This document shows, piece after piece, positions 40,908-49,576 of a stretch of DNA of 64,000 nucleotides. The number at the start of each line of letters is the position of its first letter. Positions within the stretch are counted from its first letter, which is position 1. Under the pieces are notes generated by a model. That model saw only the letters and a list, made by a program, of their open reading frames with translations. It did no database searches and had not been told where the DNA came from. The position numbers were made by a program, and so were the translations under genes. The DNA comes from Lentzea aerocolonigenes (lineage in GTDB: Bacteria; Actinomycetota; Actinomycetes; Mycobacteriales; Pseudonocardiaceae): positions 1 through 64,000 of the forward strand of contig NZ_JYJG01000055.1 of the NCBI RefSeq assembly GCF_000955955.1. Direction: 5' to 3'.

Positions 40908-42796
40908 TGCGTGCTCTTCGCACTCCAGTAGGCCTGGCGTCGGGTGTTTTGCTGGTGCTGCTGGCGGCTTTGGCCGTCTTCGCCCCGCTGCTGTGGGGCT
41001 CGCAAGCCGGCGCGATCGACACCGACGCGCTCCAGCAGGGCTCGTCCGCCGACCACCTGCTCGGCACGGACGCGCTGGGCCGCGACATCTTCTACCGGGT
41101 GCTGGTCGCGACCCGGCTCACGCTCGGGCTCGCCCTGCTGGCCACGCTCGTCGGCGTCACCGCGGGCCTGGTGCTGGGCTCGCTGCCGTCGGTGTTGCCG
41201 CGCTGGGCGGGCAGGATCGTGACGTCCGCGGTGAACATCGCCGTCGCGTTCCCGGGGCTGCTGCTGGCGTTGTTCTTCGCGGTGATCTTCGGAACCGGGA
41301 CCATCGGCGCGGTGCTGGCCATCGCGTTCGCGATCACGCCGTCGTTCGCCCGGCTCACCCAGACCCTCACGGCCTCCATCAGCGGCCGTGACTTCATCGC
41401 GGCGGCACGGGTGTGCGGGGTGGGGCGGTTCCGGTTGCTGCTGCGGCACATCCTGCCGAACATCGCCGAACCGCTCGTGATCAACGCGACCCTCGCCGCC
41501 GGGAGCGCGCTGACCGCGTTCGCCGGGCTGTCTTTCCTGGGCATCGGCGTGCAGGCGCCTTCGTACGACTGGGGACGGCTGCTCGGCGAGGGCCTGAACC
41601 GGATCTACATCTCCCCCGCGCCCGCGCTGGGTCCGGCGGTGGCGGTGGTGCTGGCCGGGCTGGCGTTCAACCTGTTCGGTGAGGCCGCGGCGTCCGCCGC
41701 AGGTCATCGGCAGTCTGTCCGGAAAGCGCCCAAGCCGGTGTCCACAGTGGAGTCACCGAGCGGCGAAGGCTTGCTGAACGTGCGGAACCTGCGGGTGTCC
41801 TTCCCCGGCGCCGGCGGGTGGATCACGCCGGTGCGCGGGGTGTCGTTCACGGTCGGGCAGGGCGAGATGATCGGGGTGGTCGGCGAGTCCGGCTCGGGCA
41901 AGAGCTTGACCGCGCTGGCCGTGTCCCGGCTGGTGGAGCACCCCGGCGTCGTCACGGCTGACCGGCTGGAGTTCGCCGGGAAGCCGTTGCGGGAGACGTC
42001 GCAGCGGGAGCTGGGCACGTCGCTCGCGATGGTGTTCCAGGACCCGATGACGTCCTTCAACCCGACGCGCCGGATCGGCCGGCAGCTCGCCGAGGTGTCC
42101 GAGGTGCACCAGGGGATGTCGCGCAAGGCGGCATCGGCACGGGTGGTCGACCGGCTGAAAGCCGTGCGGATTCCGTCCGCGGAAAGGCGTGCCCGGCAGT
42201 ACCCGCACGAGTTCTCCGGCGGCATGCGGCAGCGGGCCATGATCGCGATGGGCCTGATGGGCGAGCCGCGGCTGGTGATCGCCGACGAGCCGACCACCGC
42301 GCTGGACGTCACCGTGCAGCGGGAGGTGCTGCGGTTGCTCGCACGCGTCCAGGAGGAGCGGTCGGCGGCGGTGTTGCTGATCAGCCATGACATCACCGTG
42401 GTCGCGCAGACCTGCGACCGGGTGCTGGTGATGTACGCCGGGCGGATCGTCGAGGAGTTGCCGACCGCGGAGCTGTTCACGTCGGCGCGGCACCCGTACA
42501 CGACAGCGTTGCTGGCCGCGGTGCCCGACCTGGAGACGGATCGGGACGCCCCGCTGGCGGTGATTCCCGGACGGCCGCCGGAGCCCGCGGAGATCGGGGT
42601 GGGCTGCCCGTTCGCGCCGCGGTGTCCGCTCGCTGATCAGAGGTGCCGGGAGGTGGAACCGGAGCTGGAACAGGTCGGGGTCGGGCATCAGGTCGCTTGC
42701 TGGCGGCTCGCGGATGGCATGCCGAGCCTGGAGGAAGCGACGGTCGTGGGAGGCCCCGCGATGGCCGGCCGAAACGGGGAGGCGTCTGGTGAGTGA
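40907..42796 (+). CDS. Fused dipeptide permease and ATPase (DppC-DppD-like)
   Basis: The 629-residue protein joins two parts normally coded separately. Residues about 1-265 are a DppC-type permease (LLGTDALGRDIFYRVL, contact loop RDFIAAARVCGV). Residues about 285-600 are a DppD-type ATPase with Walker A GESGSGKS at 326-333, Q-loop FQDPMTSFNPT, signature FSGGMRQRA, Walker B LVIADEPTTALD, and the oligopeptide-ABC tail GCPFAPRCPLADQRC. A linker of about 20 residues with no known domain joins them. The start ATG 40907 overlaps the previous stop (TGATG). The fusion fixes a 1:1 ratio of the two subunits. Confidence 0.9.
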   Translation: MRALRTPVGLASGVLLVLLAALAVFAPLLWGSQAGAIDTDALQQGSSADHLLGTDALGRDIFYRVLVATRLTLGLALLATLVGVTAGLVLGSLPSVLPRWAGRIVTSAVNIAVAFPGLLLALFFAVIFGTGTIGAVLAIAFAITPSFARLTQTLTASISGRDFIAAARVCGVGRFRLLLRHILPNIAEPLVINATLAAGSALTAFAGLSFLGIGVQAPSYDWGRLLGEGLNRIYISPAPALGPAVAVVLAGLAFNLFGEAAASAAGHRQSVRKAPKPVSTVESPSGEGLLNVRNLRVSFPGAGGWITPVRGVSFTVGQGEMIGVVGESGSGKSLTALAVSRLVEHPGVVTADRLEFAGKPLRETSQRELGTSLAMVFQDPMTSFNPTRRIGRQLAEVSEVHQGMSRKAASARVVDRLKAVRIPSAERRARQYPHEFSGGMRQRAMIAMGLMGEPRLVIADEPTTALDVTVQREVLRLLARVQEERSAAVLLISHDITVVAQTCDRVLVMYAGRIVEELPTAELFTSARHPYTTALLAAVPDLETDRDAPLAVIPGRPPEPAEIGVGCPFAPRCPLADQRCREVEPELEQVGVGHQVACWRLADGMPSLEEATVVGGPAMAGRNGEASGE

Positions 42797-43529
42797 ACTC
42801 AGGTTCGACTCGGTCAGTCTCCAGTACGGCTCTCTCCGTGCGGTCGACGACGTCAGCCTGACCGTGCCATCGGGCCAGGTCGTCGGGCTGGTCGGCGAGT
42901 CGGGGTCGGGCAAGTCCAGCCTCGCCGCCGCGGCCGTCGGCCTCGTCCCGCCCACCGCCGGCCGCATCCTGCTGGACGGCGCCGACATCCACCGGCTGCG
43001 CCACCGCAAGCTGCAGATGGTCTTCCAGGACCCGTACTCGTCGCTCGACCCGCGCATGAGCATCGGCGAGTCGATCGCCGAAGCCATGCCGCGAGGCACC
43101 GACAAGCGCGCCGAGGTCGCCCGGCTGCTCGAACTCGTCAACCTCGATCCCAGCCGCGCCACCTCACTGCCGGCACGCCTGTCAGGCGGTCAACGGCAGC
43201 GGGTCGCGCTCGCCAGAGCACTCGCCGGCCGGCCGGAGGTGATCATCGCCGACGAGATCACGTCCGCGCTGGACGTCTCGGTGCAGGGCGCGGTGCTGAA
43301 CCTCGTACGCGATCTGCAACGGCAGCTGGGCCTGTCGATGCTGTTCATCTCGCACAACCTCGCCGTGGTCCGGTACGTGAGCGACCGCATCGCGGTGATG
43401 CGCTCGGGCAGGATCGTGGAGGAGGGCACGGCCGAGCGGGTGCTCACGGACCCGCAACACAGCTACACACGCGAACTGCTAGCTGCTGCTCCGTCGCGGC
43501 ACACCAGCCTGTGGGAGGACGCTTCGTGA
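42789..43529 (+). CDS. Dipeptide ABC transporter ATPase (DppF-like, short)
   Basis: From GTG 42789 (eight-base overlap with the fusion gene) the product has 246 residues: Walker A GESGSGKSS at 36-44, Q-loop MVFQDPYSSLDPRM, signature LSGGQRQRVALARAL, Walker B VIIADEITSALD (Ile where Pro is usual) and H-loop FISHN. Usual DppF proteins have 310-340 residues; the C-terminal oligopeptide-binding extension with Cys residues is missing here, while the fused partner keeps its own. It completes the importer. Confidence 0.9.
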   Translation: MSELRFDSVSLQYGSLRAVDDVSLTVPSGQVVGLVGESGSGKSSLAAAAVGLVPPTAGRILLDGADIHRLRHRKLQMVFQDPYSSLDPRMSIGESIAEAMPRGTDKRAEVARLLELVNLDPSRATSLPARLSGGQRQRVALARALAGRPEVIIADEITSALDVSVQGAVLNLVRDLQRQLGLSMLFISHNLAVVRYVSDRIAVMRSGRIVEEGTAERVLTDPQHSYTRELLAAAPSRHTSLWEDAS

Positions 43530-44539
43530 TCATCGCGGACACGCACAACGACCTGCTGGACGCGATCGTCCACCGGCCCGTCGAACGATGGGTTCCGCAC
43601 TTCCGCGACCAATGGCTACCCCAGTTGCACACAGGCGGGGTGAACCTGCAGGTGCTGCCGGTGTTCATCGACGACGTCTTCCGGCCCGAAGGTGCTCTCC
43701 GCCAAACGCTGCGCATGATCGAGGTCGCGCACCGCATCGCCGAGGGCAACCCGGACACCGTCGAACTCTGTTTCGACGGTGCGGACATCGACGCGGCACT
43801 CGAATCGAACCGCATCGCTTTGGTACTGGCGCTGGAAAGCGCGCCTGGCATCGGCGAGGACGTCGAACTGCTGGAAACCCTGTACCGGCTGGGCGTCCGG
43901 ATCGCCTCGCTCGCGCACTTCGGCCGCACCGCGCTGGCCGACGGCAGCGGTGAGGACGCGACCGGCAGCAGGCTGACGCGGGCAGGAGTCGCCGCGTTCG
44001 CCGAGATGGAGCGCCTCGGCATGATCTTCGACGTCAGCCACCTCAGCGCGGCGGGCGTCGAGCACGTGCTGGAGATGGCCACACGTCCGGTCATGGCAAC
44101 ACATTCGTCGGCGAGGGCGGTGCGCGACCACCACCGCAACCTGACCGACGAGCAGCTCAGAGGCATCGCTGACAACGGCGGCGTCGTGTGCGTGAACTTC
44201 TTCGCGCCGTTCCTGCACGAGTCCGACTTCCGCATCGAGCGGTTGATCGACCACATCGAGCACATCGCGGGGGTCATGGGCATCCGGCACGTCGGTCTCG
44301 GCCCGGACTTCGTCAAGGAGGTCCTGGAGGACACCACACCGCCGTGCTGCGAGGCCCAGTTCATCGAGGGCGTGCCCACCGACAAGTTCATCCCGGGGCT
44401 GGAGGGCCCGGCAGGGTTGCCGCTGGTCATCGATGCGCTTCGCCGGCGTGGGTGGCCAGAAGACGACATCGCCCTGGTCATGGGGCAGAACGTGCTCGAC
44501 CTGTTCCGCACCGAACTCAAGAGGGGGACCACGAAGTGA
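43526..44539 (+). CDS. M19-family dipeptidase
   Basis: GTG 43526 overlaps the previous stop (GTGA). The 337-residue product is a zinc-dependent renal-dipeptidase-type enzyme: DTHNDLL at residues 5-11 (metal His and Asp), ALESAPGIG with the bridging Glu, FDVSHLS and THSSARAV with metal His residues, and RHVGLGPDF near the end. M19 enzymes hydrolyse dipeptides and accept a D-amino acid at the C-terminal position, which fits the D-residue theme. There is no signal peptide, so it acts on imported dipeptides. Confidence 0.9.
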   Translation: MIIADTHNDLLDAIVHRPVERWVPHFRDQWLPQLHTGGVNLQVLPVFIDDVFRPEGALRQTLRMIEVAHRIAEGNPDTVELCFDGADIDAALESNRIALVLALESAPGIGEDVELLETLYRLGVRIASLAHFGRTALADGSGEDATGSRLTRAGVAAFAEMERLGMIFDVSHLSAAGVEHVLEMATRPVMATHSSARAVRDHHRNLTDEQLRGIADNGGVVCVNFFAPFLHESDFRIERLIDHIEHIAGVMGIRHVGLGPDFVKEVLEDTTPPCCEAQFIEGVPTDKFIPGLEGPAGLPLVIDALRRRGWPEDDIALVMGQNVLDLFRTELKRGTTK

Positions 44540-47500
44540 CCACCACTGTGACCACCATCGAGGACCTGTACGGCCACACGCTGCCCGAGCAGCCCGCGCT
44601 CTCGCCGGACGGCACCGAGATCGTCTACGTCCTGCGCACCACCGACCGCGAGGCCGACCAGGACCTGCGGGCGCTGTGGCGGGTGGCTGACGGCAAGGCG
44701 AAGCAGCTGACCAGGGGCAAGTCCGACCAGTCTCCGGTGTGGTCGCCGGACGGGAGCCGCATCGCGTTCCTGCGCGCCCAGGACGGCCCGCCGCAGATCT
44801 GGCTGCTGCCGGCCGACGGCGGCGAGCCCGAGCAGGTGACGTCGCTGCCGCTCGGCGCGGGCCAGCCGGTGTGGAGCGTGGACGGCACGCGGCTCGCGTT
44901 CTCCGCGCCGGTCGACATCGCGGACGCCAAGGCGCCGATCGCCGCTTCGAGGCTCGACTACAAGGCCGACGGTTCTGGCTATCTGCGCAGCGTTCGCGCT
45001 CACCTGCACGTGCTGGACCTGGAGAGCCGCGAGGTCCGGCAGATCACCGAGGGCGACTGGTTCGCCGGCACGCCCGCGTGGTCGCCTGACGGCAAGCAGC
45101 TCGCCTTCACGGGTGCACGCGACCAGGACGCCGACCTCACGTTCCGCGTGCCTGTGCACGTCGTTGACGTCGCTGGGCATGCGGAACCGAGGCTCGTCGG
45201 GCTCGCCACCGGCCAGGCAGCAACTGTCGCGTGGACCGGAGAAGGCCTGCTCGTCACCGGACGCACCACCGCGGATTCCGGACACCTCAGCGTGCTGCTC
45301 CTGTCCCTCGACGGCGAGGTGCGCAACCTGTCAGAACCGTTGGACCGCAACGTCATGCCGGGCATGTCGGGGTATCCCGGCGGTATTCCGGTGCTGACGG
45401 ACGGCAAGGTCCTGTTCTGCGCACGCGACCGCGGCTGCACGCAGCTCTACTCGGTCGATCTCGAAAACGGAGCGCCTCAGCTCGTTCTCGGCGGAGATTC
45501 CCGGGTCGTGGCAGGGCTTTCCGTCGCCTCGGGCAAGGCAGCGGTCGTCCTCTGCACGCCCACGTCGTACGGCGAGGTCGCCACCATCGATCTGAGCACC
45601 GGCGACGCGACTGTCCACACTGAACACAACAAGACCGAATTGTTCGTGCGAGAAGAGCGCGAGTTCACCATCTCGGACGGCACGGTCGTGCACGGCTGGC
45701 TGGTCCGCGACCCGTCCGCCACCGGCCCGCAACCTCTCCTGCTCGACATCCACGGCGGCCCGCACAACGCGTGGAACGGCACCGCCGACCCGGTCCACCT
45801 CTACCACCAGGTCCTGGCACAGCAGGGCTGGACGGTCCTGCTGCTCAACCCGCGCGGCAGCGACGGTTACGGAGAAGCCTTCTACCGGGCCGCTCTCGGC
45901 GCGTGGGGCAAGGCCGACGCGCAGGACTTCCTGGAGCCGATCGACCAGCTCGTCGCGGAAGGTCTCGCCGACCCGGACAGGCTGGCCGTCACGGGCTACA
46001 GCTACGGCGGCTACATGACCTGCTACCTGACCAGCCGCGACAACAGGTTCGCCGCGGCCGTCGCCGGTGGTGTGGTCAGCGACCTGAGCAGCATGGCCGG
46101 CACGTCCGACGGCGGCCACTACCTGACCGAGCTCGAACTGGGCGGCCCCGGCCACCACATCGCCGAGCTCTCCCCGCTCACGCTGGTCAACGAGGTCAGC
46201 ACGCCCACGTTGATCTACCAGGGCGCGCACGACGACAGGTGCCCGGTCGGCCAGGCCGAGCAGTGGTTCACCGCGCTGCGCCAGAACGGCGTGCCCAGCA
46301 AGCTCGTGCTCTACCCGGACGAGTCGCACCTGTTCATCCTCAGCGGCAAGCCCTCGCACCGCGAGGACTTCAACCGCCGCGTCGTCGACTGGGTCCGCGA
46401 GCACGCCGAGAACCGCCGACCGCTCGACCCGAAGCACTGGCAGCGCAGGCTTTCCGCCCTCGCGAAGAAGCACGGCGTGCCCGGTGCCGCGCTCGGCATC
46501 CTGCGCGACAACGAGATCATCCAAGCCCACCACGGCGTCCTGAGCACGGCGACCGGCGTGCAGGTCGACGACGACACCGTGTTCCAGATCGGCTCGATCA
46601 GCAAGGTGTGGACGACCACGGTCGTGATGCAGCTCGTCGACGAGGGGCTGCTCGACCTCGACGCGCCGATCGCTGACGTCCTGCCGGAGCTGAAGCTCGC
46701 GGATCCCGTGGCGGCCCAGAAGGTGACCATGCGGCACCTGCTCACGCACACCAGCGGCATCGACGGCGACATCTTCACCGACACCGGCCGCGGCGACGAC
46801 TGCCTGGAGCGCTACACCGAACTGCTCGCGGAAGCCGCCCAGAACACCCCGCTCGGAGCCACGTTCTCCTACTCCAACTCGGGTTTCGCGCTGGCCGGCC
46901 GGGTCGTCGAGAAGATCACCGGCAAGGTGTGGGACACGGCCCTGCGCGAAAGGCTCCTGGCACCGCTCGGCCTCACCCGCACCGGCACCCTGCCGGAGGA
47001 GGCGCTCCTGCACCGCGCCGCCGTCGGCCATCCGACCCACGAAGGCAGGACCGAACCGGCGTCGGTGTGGATGCTGCCGCGCTCGGTCGGGCCGGCCGGC
47101 ACGATCTTCGCGACGACCGCGGACGTGCTGGCGTTCGCGCGGATGCACCTCGACGGAGGCCTGGCCCAGGACGGCGCGCGAGTGCTGTCGGAAGCGTCCA
47201 CGCACGCCATGACGGAGAAGCAGACCGATGTGCCCGACCCGAACTCGAAGGCCGACTCCTGGGGCCTCGGCTGGATCCGGTTCGACTGGGACGGACAGCG
47301 GCTGATCGGCCACGACGGCAACACCATCGGGCAGTCGTCGTTCCTGCGCGTGCTGCCGGAGCAGCGGCTCGCGGTCACGCTGCTGACCAACGGCGGCTAC
47401 CCGAGCGAGCTGGCAACAGAGCTGTTCCGGGAGATCTTCGCGGAGCTCGGGGGGATCGAGATGCCACCCCCGGTGCGGCCGGCCGCTGAACCTCCGGCCG

Positions 47501-47778
47501 TGGACATCGCGCGGCACGTGGGCCGGTATGAGCGTGCGTCGTTCCGGATCGACGTCACCGAGGGCGAACGAGGACTGCGGGCGAAGACGACGGTCACCGG
47601 GTCGCTGGCCGGACTCGTGCCGGACCCGCCGGAGGTCGACCTCGTGCCGCTCGGCGACTCCCAGTTCGTCTGCCGGTACGAGGAGGAGGGCAGCTGGGCC
47701 TCGGTCGTGTTCTACAGCCTGCCCACGGGTGAGCAGTACATCCACTCGGGTCTGCGCGCAACGCCGAAGGTGTCCTGA
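44536..47778 (+). CDS. S9 prolyl oligopeptidase-family peptidase fused to S12-type serine hydrolase
   Basis: GTG 44536 overlaps the previous stop. The 1080-residue protein has three parts. A WD40/TolB-like propeller (about 10-355) has repeats such as SPVWSPDGSRIAFLR. An S9C alpha/beta hydrolase (about 370-630) has a triad of Ser489 in GYSYGGYM, Asp566 or 567 in GAHDDRCPV and His598 in DESHLF. An S12-type domain (about 640-1080) has Ser687-Ile-Ser-Lys690, YSN and HDGN motifs. The third part is paralogous to the gene at 36177. There is no stop or frameshift at the junction (ENRRPLDPKHWQRRL). One chain thus carries an acylaminoacyl- or oligopeptidase and a D-peptidase-like active site. I know of no common enzyme with this layout. 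Confidence 0.88.
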   Translation: MTTTVTTIEDLYGHTLPEQPALSPDGTEIVYVLRTTDREADQDLRALWRVADGKAKQLTRGKSDQSPVWSPDGSRIAFLRAQDGPPQIWLLPADGGEPEQVTSLPLGAGQPVWSVDGTRLAFSAPVDIADAKAPIAASRLDYKADGSGYLRSVRAHLHVLDLESREVRQITEGDWFAGTPAWSPDGKQLAFTGARDQDADLTFRVPVHVVDVAGHAEPRLVGLATGQAATVAWTGEGLLVTGRTTADSGHLSVLLLSLDGEVRNLSEPLDRNVMPGMSGYPGGIPVLTDGKVLFCARDRGCTQLYSVDLENGAPQLVLGGDSRVVAGLSVASGKAAVVLCTPTSYGEVATIDLSTGDATVHTEHNKTELFVREEREFTISDGTVVHGWLVRDPSATGPQPLLLDIHGGPHNAWNGTADPVHLYHQVLAQQGWTVLLLNPRGSDGYGEAFYRAALGAWGKADAQDFLEPIDQLVAEGLADPDRLAVTGYSYGGYMTCYLTSRDNRFAAAVAGGVVSDLSSMAGTSDGGHYLTELELGGPGHHIAELSPLTLVNEVSTPTLIYQGAHDDRCPVGQAEQWFTALRQNGVPSKLVLYPDESHLFILSGKPSHREDFNRRVVDWVREHAENRRPLDPKHWQRRLSALAKKHGVPGAALGILRDNEIIQAHHGVLSTATGVQVDDDTVFQIGSISKVWTTTVVMQLVDEGLLDLDAPIADVLPELKLADPVAAQKVTMRHLLTHTSGIDGDIFTDTGRGDDCLERYTELLAEAAQNTPLGATFSYSNSGFALAGRVVEKITGKVWDTALRERLLAPLGLTRTGTLPEEALLHRAAVGHPTHEGRTEPASVWMLPRSVGPAGTIFATTADVLAFARMHLDGGLAQDGARVLSEASTHAMTEKQTDVPDPNSKADSWGLGWIRFDWDGQRLIGHDGNTIGQSSFLRVLPEQRLAVTLLTNGGYPSELATELFREIFAELGGIEMPPPVRPAAEPPAVDIARHVGRYERASFRIDVTEGERGLRAKTTVTGSLAGLVPDPPEVDLVPLGDSQFVCRYEEEGSWASVVFYSLPTGEQYIHSGLRATPKVS

Positions 47779-48830
47779 TGAACCTCCTCGACGACATCGA
47801 GCGGCTCGTGACCTGCGAGTCGCCCTCCACTGATCTCGCGGCGGTCGCTCGCAGCGCGGACGTCACCGCTTCGGTGGGCGCCGCGCTGCTCGGCTCGCAG
47901 CCGGAACGGATCGGCACGCATCTGCGGTGGCGCTTGGGTTCCGGCCCGCGTCGCGTGCTGCTGCTCGGCCATCACGACACGGTGTGGCCGATCGGAACGT
48001 TGGCACGGATTCCGTTCTCGGTGCAGGACGGCGTGCTGCGCGGACCCGGTTGCTTCGACATGAAGGCCGGCCTGGCGATGATCTTCCACGCCGTGGCCGC
48101 GCTGGATTCTCCGGACGGGGTAACGGTTCTCGTGACCAGCGACGAGGAGATCGGCTCGCCGTCGTCGCGCGGGTTGATCGAGGCGGAAGCTGTGGAGCAC
48201 CAGGCCGTACTCGTCACCGAGGGTTCGGCGGACGGTGGCGCTTTGAAGACCGAACGCAAAGGCACCTCCATGTACGAGGTGACATTGCACGGTCGCGCCG
48301 CTCACGCCGGTCTCGAACCCGAACGCGGCGTGAACGCGACTGTTGAGGCGGCGCACCAGATTCTGGCGGTGTCGGGGCTGGCTGATCCAGGTGCCGGCAC
48401 CACCGTCGTGCCGACTGTGCTTTCGGCTGGCACCACGACGAACACCGTTCCCGCGCAAGGGAAGTTCATGGTCGACGTGCGCGTGCGAAATCTCGCCGAG
48501 CAGCTGCGGGTGGACGAGGCCATGCGGGCTTTGGAGCCGGTGCTCGACGGGGCGAAGGTCGAGGTGACCGGCGGACCCAACCGTGCGCCGCTGGAGCTCT
48601 CGATGTCCTCGGGGTTGTTCTCCCTGGCCACACGTCTGCTTCCGGGGATCACGCAGGCCTCCGTCGGTGGCGCGTCGGACGGCAACTTCACCGCTGGAGT
48701 CGGGATTGCGACGCTCGACGGGCTCGGCGCCGTCGGTGGTGGCGCGCACGCCGACAGCGAGCACGTGCTGGTGTCCGAGCTGGTGCCGCGCACCGAACTG
48801 CTCGCGGCGCTGGTGAAGGAGCTGACATGA
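47778..48830 (+). CDS. M20-family metallopeptidase, candidate N-succinyl-L-amino acid hydrolase
   Basis: The ATG at 47778 shares its A with the previous TGA. The 350-residue product is a carboxypeptidase G2/ArgE-type enzyme: LLGHHDTVWP (metal His and catalytic Asp), GPGCFDMKAG (bridging Asp), TSDEEIGSPSS (Glu-Glu) and the last metal His in GGGAHADSEHV. The dimerisation domain lies in the middle (GTSMYEVTLHGRAAHAG). In Geobacillus an M20 L-desuccinylase works with an acyltransferase and N-succinylamino acid racemase; the same three types are consecutive here. Desuccinylase activity is inferred from that context. Confidence 0.88.
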   Translation: MNLLDDIERLVTCESPSTDLAAVARSADVTASVGAALLGSQPERIGTHLRWRLGSGPRRVLLLGHHDTVWPIGTLARIPFSVQDGVLRGPGCFDMKAGLAMIFHAVAALDSPDGVTVLVTSDEEIGSPSSRGLIEAEAVEHQAVLVTEGSADGGALKTERKGTSMYEVTLHGRAAHAGLEPERGVNATVEAAHQILAVSGLADPGAGTTVVPTVLSAGTTTNTVPAQGKFMVDVRVRNLAEQLRVDEAMRALEPVLDGAKVEVTGGPNRAPLELSMSSGLFSLATRLLPGITQASVGGASDGNFTAGVGIATLDGLGAVGGGAHADSEHVLVSELVPRTELLAALVKELT

Positions 48831-49576
48831 CCGTCAGACAGCTCACCGAGCACAAAGAACTTCTTGCCGCGCAACGGTTGTACGAGTCGATCTGGCGGTC
48901 GTCCGCTCCCCCGGTCACGGCGGAGCTGATGCGGGCGCTGATCAAGTCCGGGAACTACGTGTCCGGCGCGTTCGACGGCGAGGACCTCATCGGTGCGTGC
49001 GCGGGCTTCTGCTCTCCACCCGCGGAAAGCACCCTGCACAGCCACATCGCCGGAGTAGCGCCCGGCATGCGCGGCCGCAACGTCGGCCACGCGTTGAAGC
49101 TGGACCAGCGGGGGTGGGCACTGGCCCGCGGGATCAAGACGATCACCTGGACGTTCGACCCGCTGATCCGCCGCAACGCGCACTTCAACCTGGCCAAGCT
49201 CGGCGCGGACGCCACCGAGTACCTGACCGACCTGTACGGCCACATGTCCGACGACATCAACGGCGGTGGTGACACCGACAGGCTCCTCGTCACGTGGGAC
49301 CTGATCGCCGCTGAGCCTCGTCCGGCCACGGCCGCAGGTGTGGTCGCGCTGGGGATCTCTCCGGACGGCACGCCGGTGGTGGGCACTTCGGGTGGTCAGA
49401 CCGTGCTGGTCGCGGTACCAGCGGACATCGAAACGCTTCGAGCCACGAACCCGGCCGCGGCGAACGAATGGCGGCACGCCGTGCGGGACGTGCTCGGCGG
49501 CCTGCTCGCCTCCGGTGCCCGCGTGACCGGGTTCGACAAGTCGGGTTGGTACGTAGTGGAGAGGAACGAGTCGTGA
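48827..49576 (+). CDS. GNAT-superfamily acyltransferase, candidate D-amino acid N-succinyltransferase
   Basis: The 249-residue protein starts at ATG 48827 in an ATGA overlap. Residues about 1-145 look like a GNAT fold: STLHSHIAGVAPGMRGRNVGHALKLDQRGWALARG includes the acyl-CoA pyrophosphate loop (RGRNVGHAL), and IKTITWTFDPLIRRNAHFNLAKLGA follows. The C-terminal about 100 residues are a conserved-looking extension of unknown role. This matches the group of large GNAT proteins found beside N-succinylamino acid racemases, where the acyltransferase succinylates D-amino acids. Its acyl donor is not visible from sequence. Confidence 0.78.
   Translation: MTVRQLTEHKELLAAQRLYESIWRSSAPPVTAELMRALIKSGNYVSGAFDGEDLIGACAGFCSPPAESTLHSHIAGVAPGMRGRNVGHALKLDQRGWALARGIKTITWTFDPLIRRNAHFNLAKLGADATEYLTDLYGHMSDDINGGGDTDRLLVTWDLIAAEPRPATAAGVVALGISPDGTPVVGTSGGQTVLVAVPADIETLRATNPAAANEWRHAVRDVLGGLLASGARVTGFDKSGWYVVERNES

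Noticed and set aside
45331..47745. An 804-codon open frame on the minus strand opposite the S9-S12 fusion gene.
   Set aside because: It is an effect of high GC at third positions of the real gene; the translation is rich in Arg, Val, Gly and His without domains, and the plus-strand frame has clear catalytic motifs.
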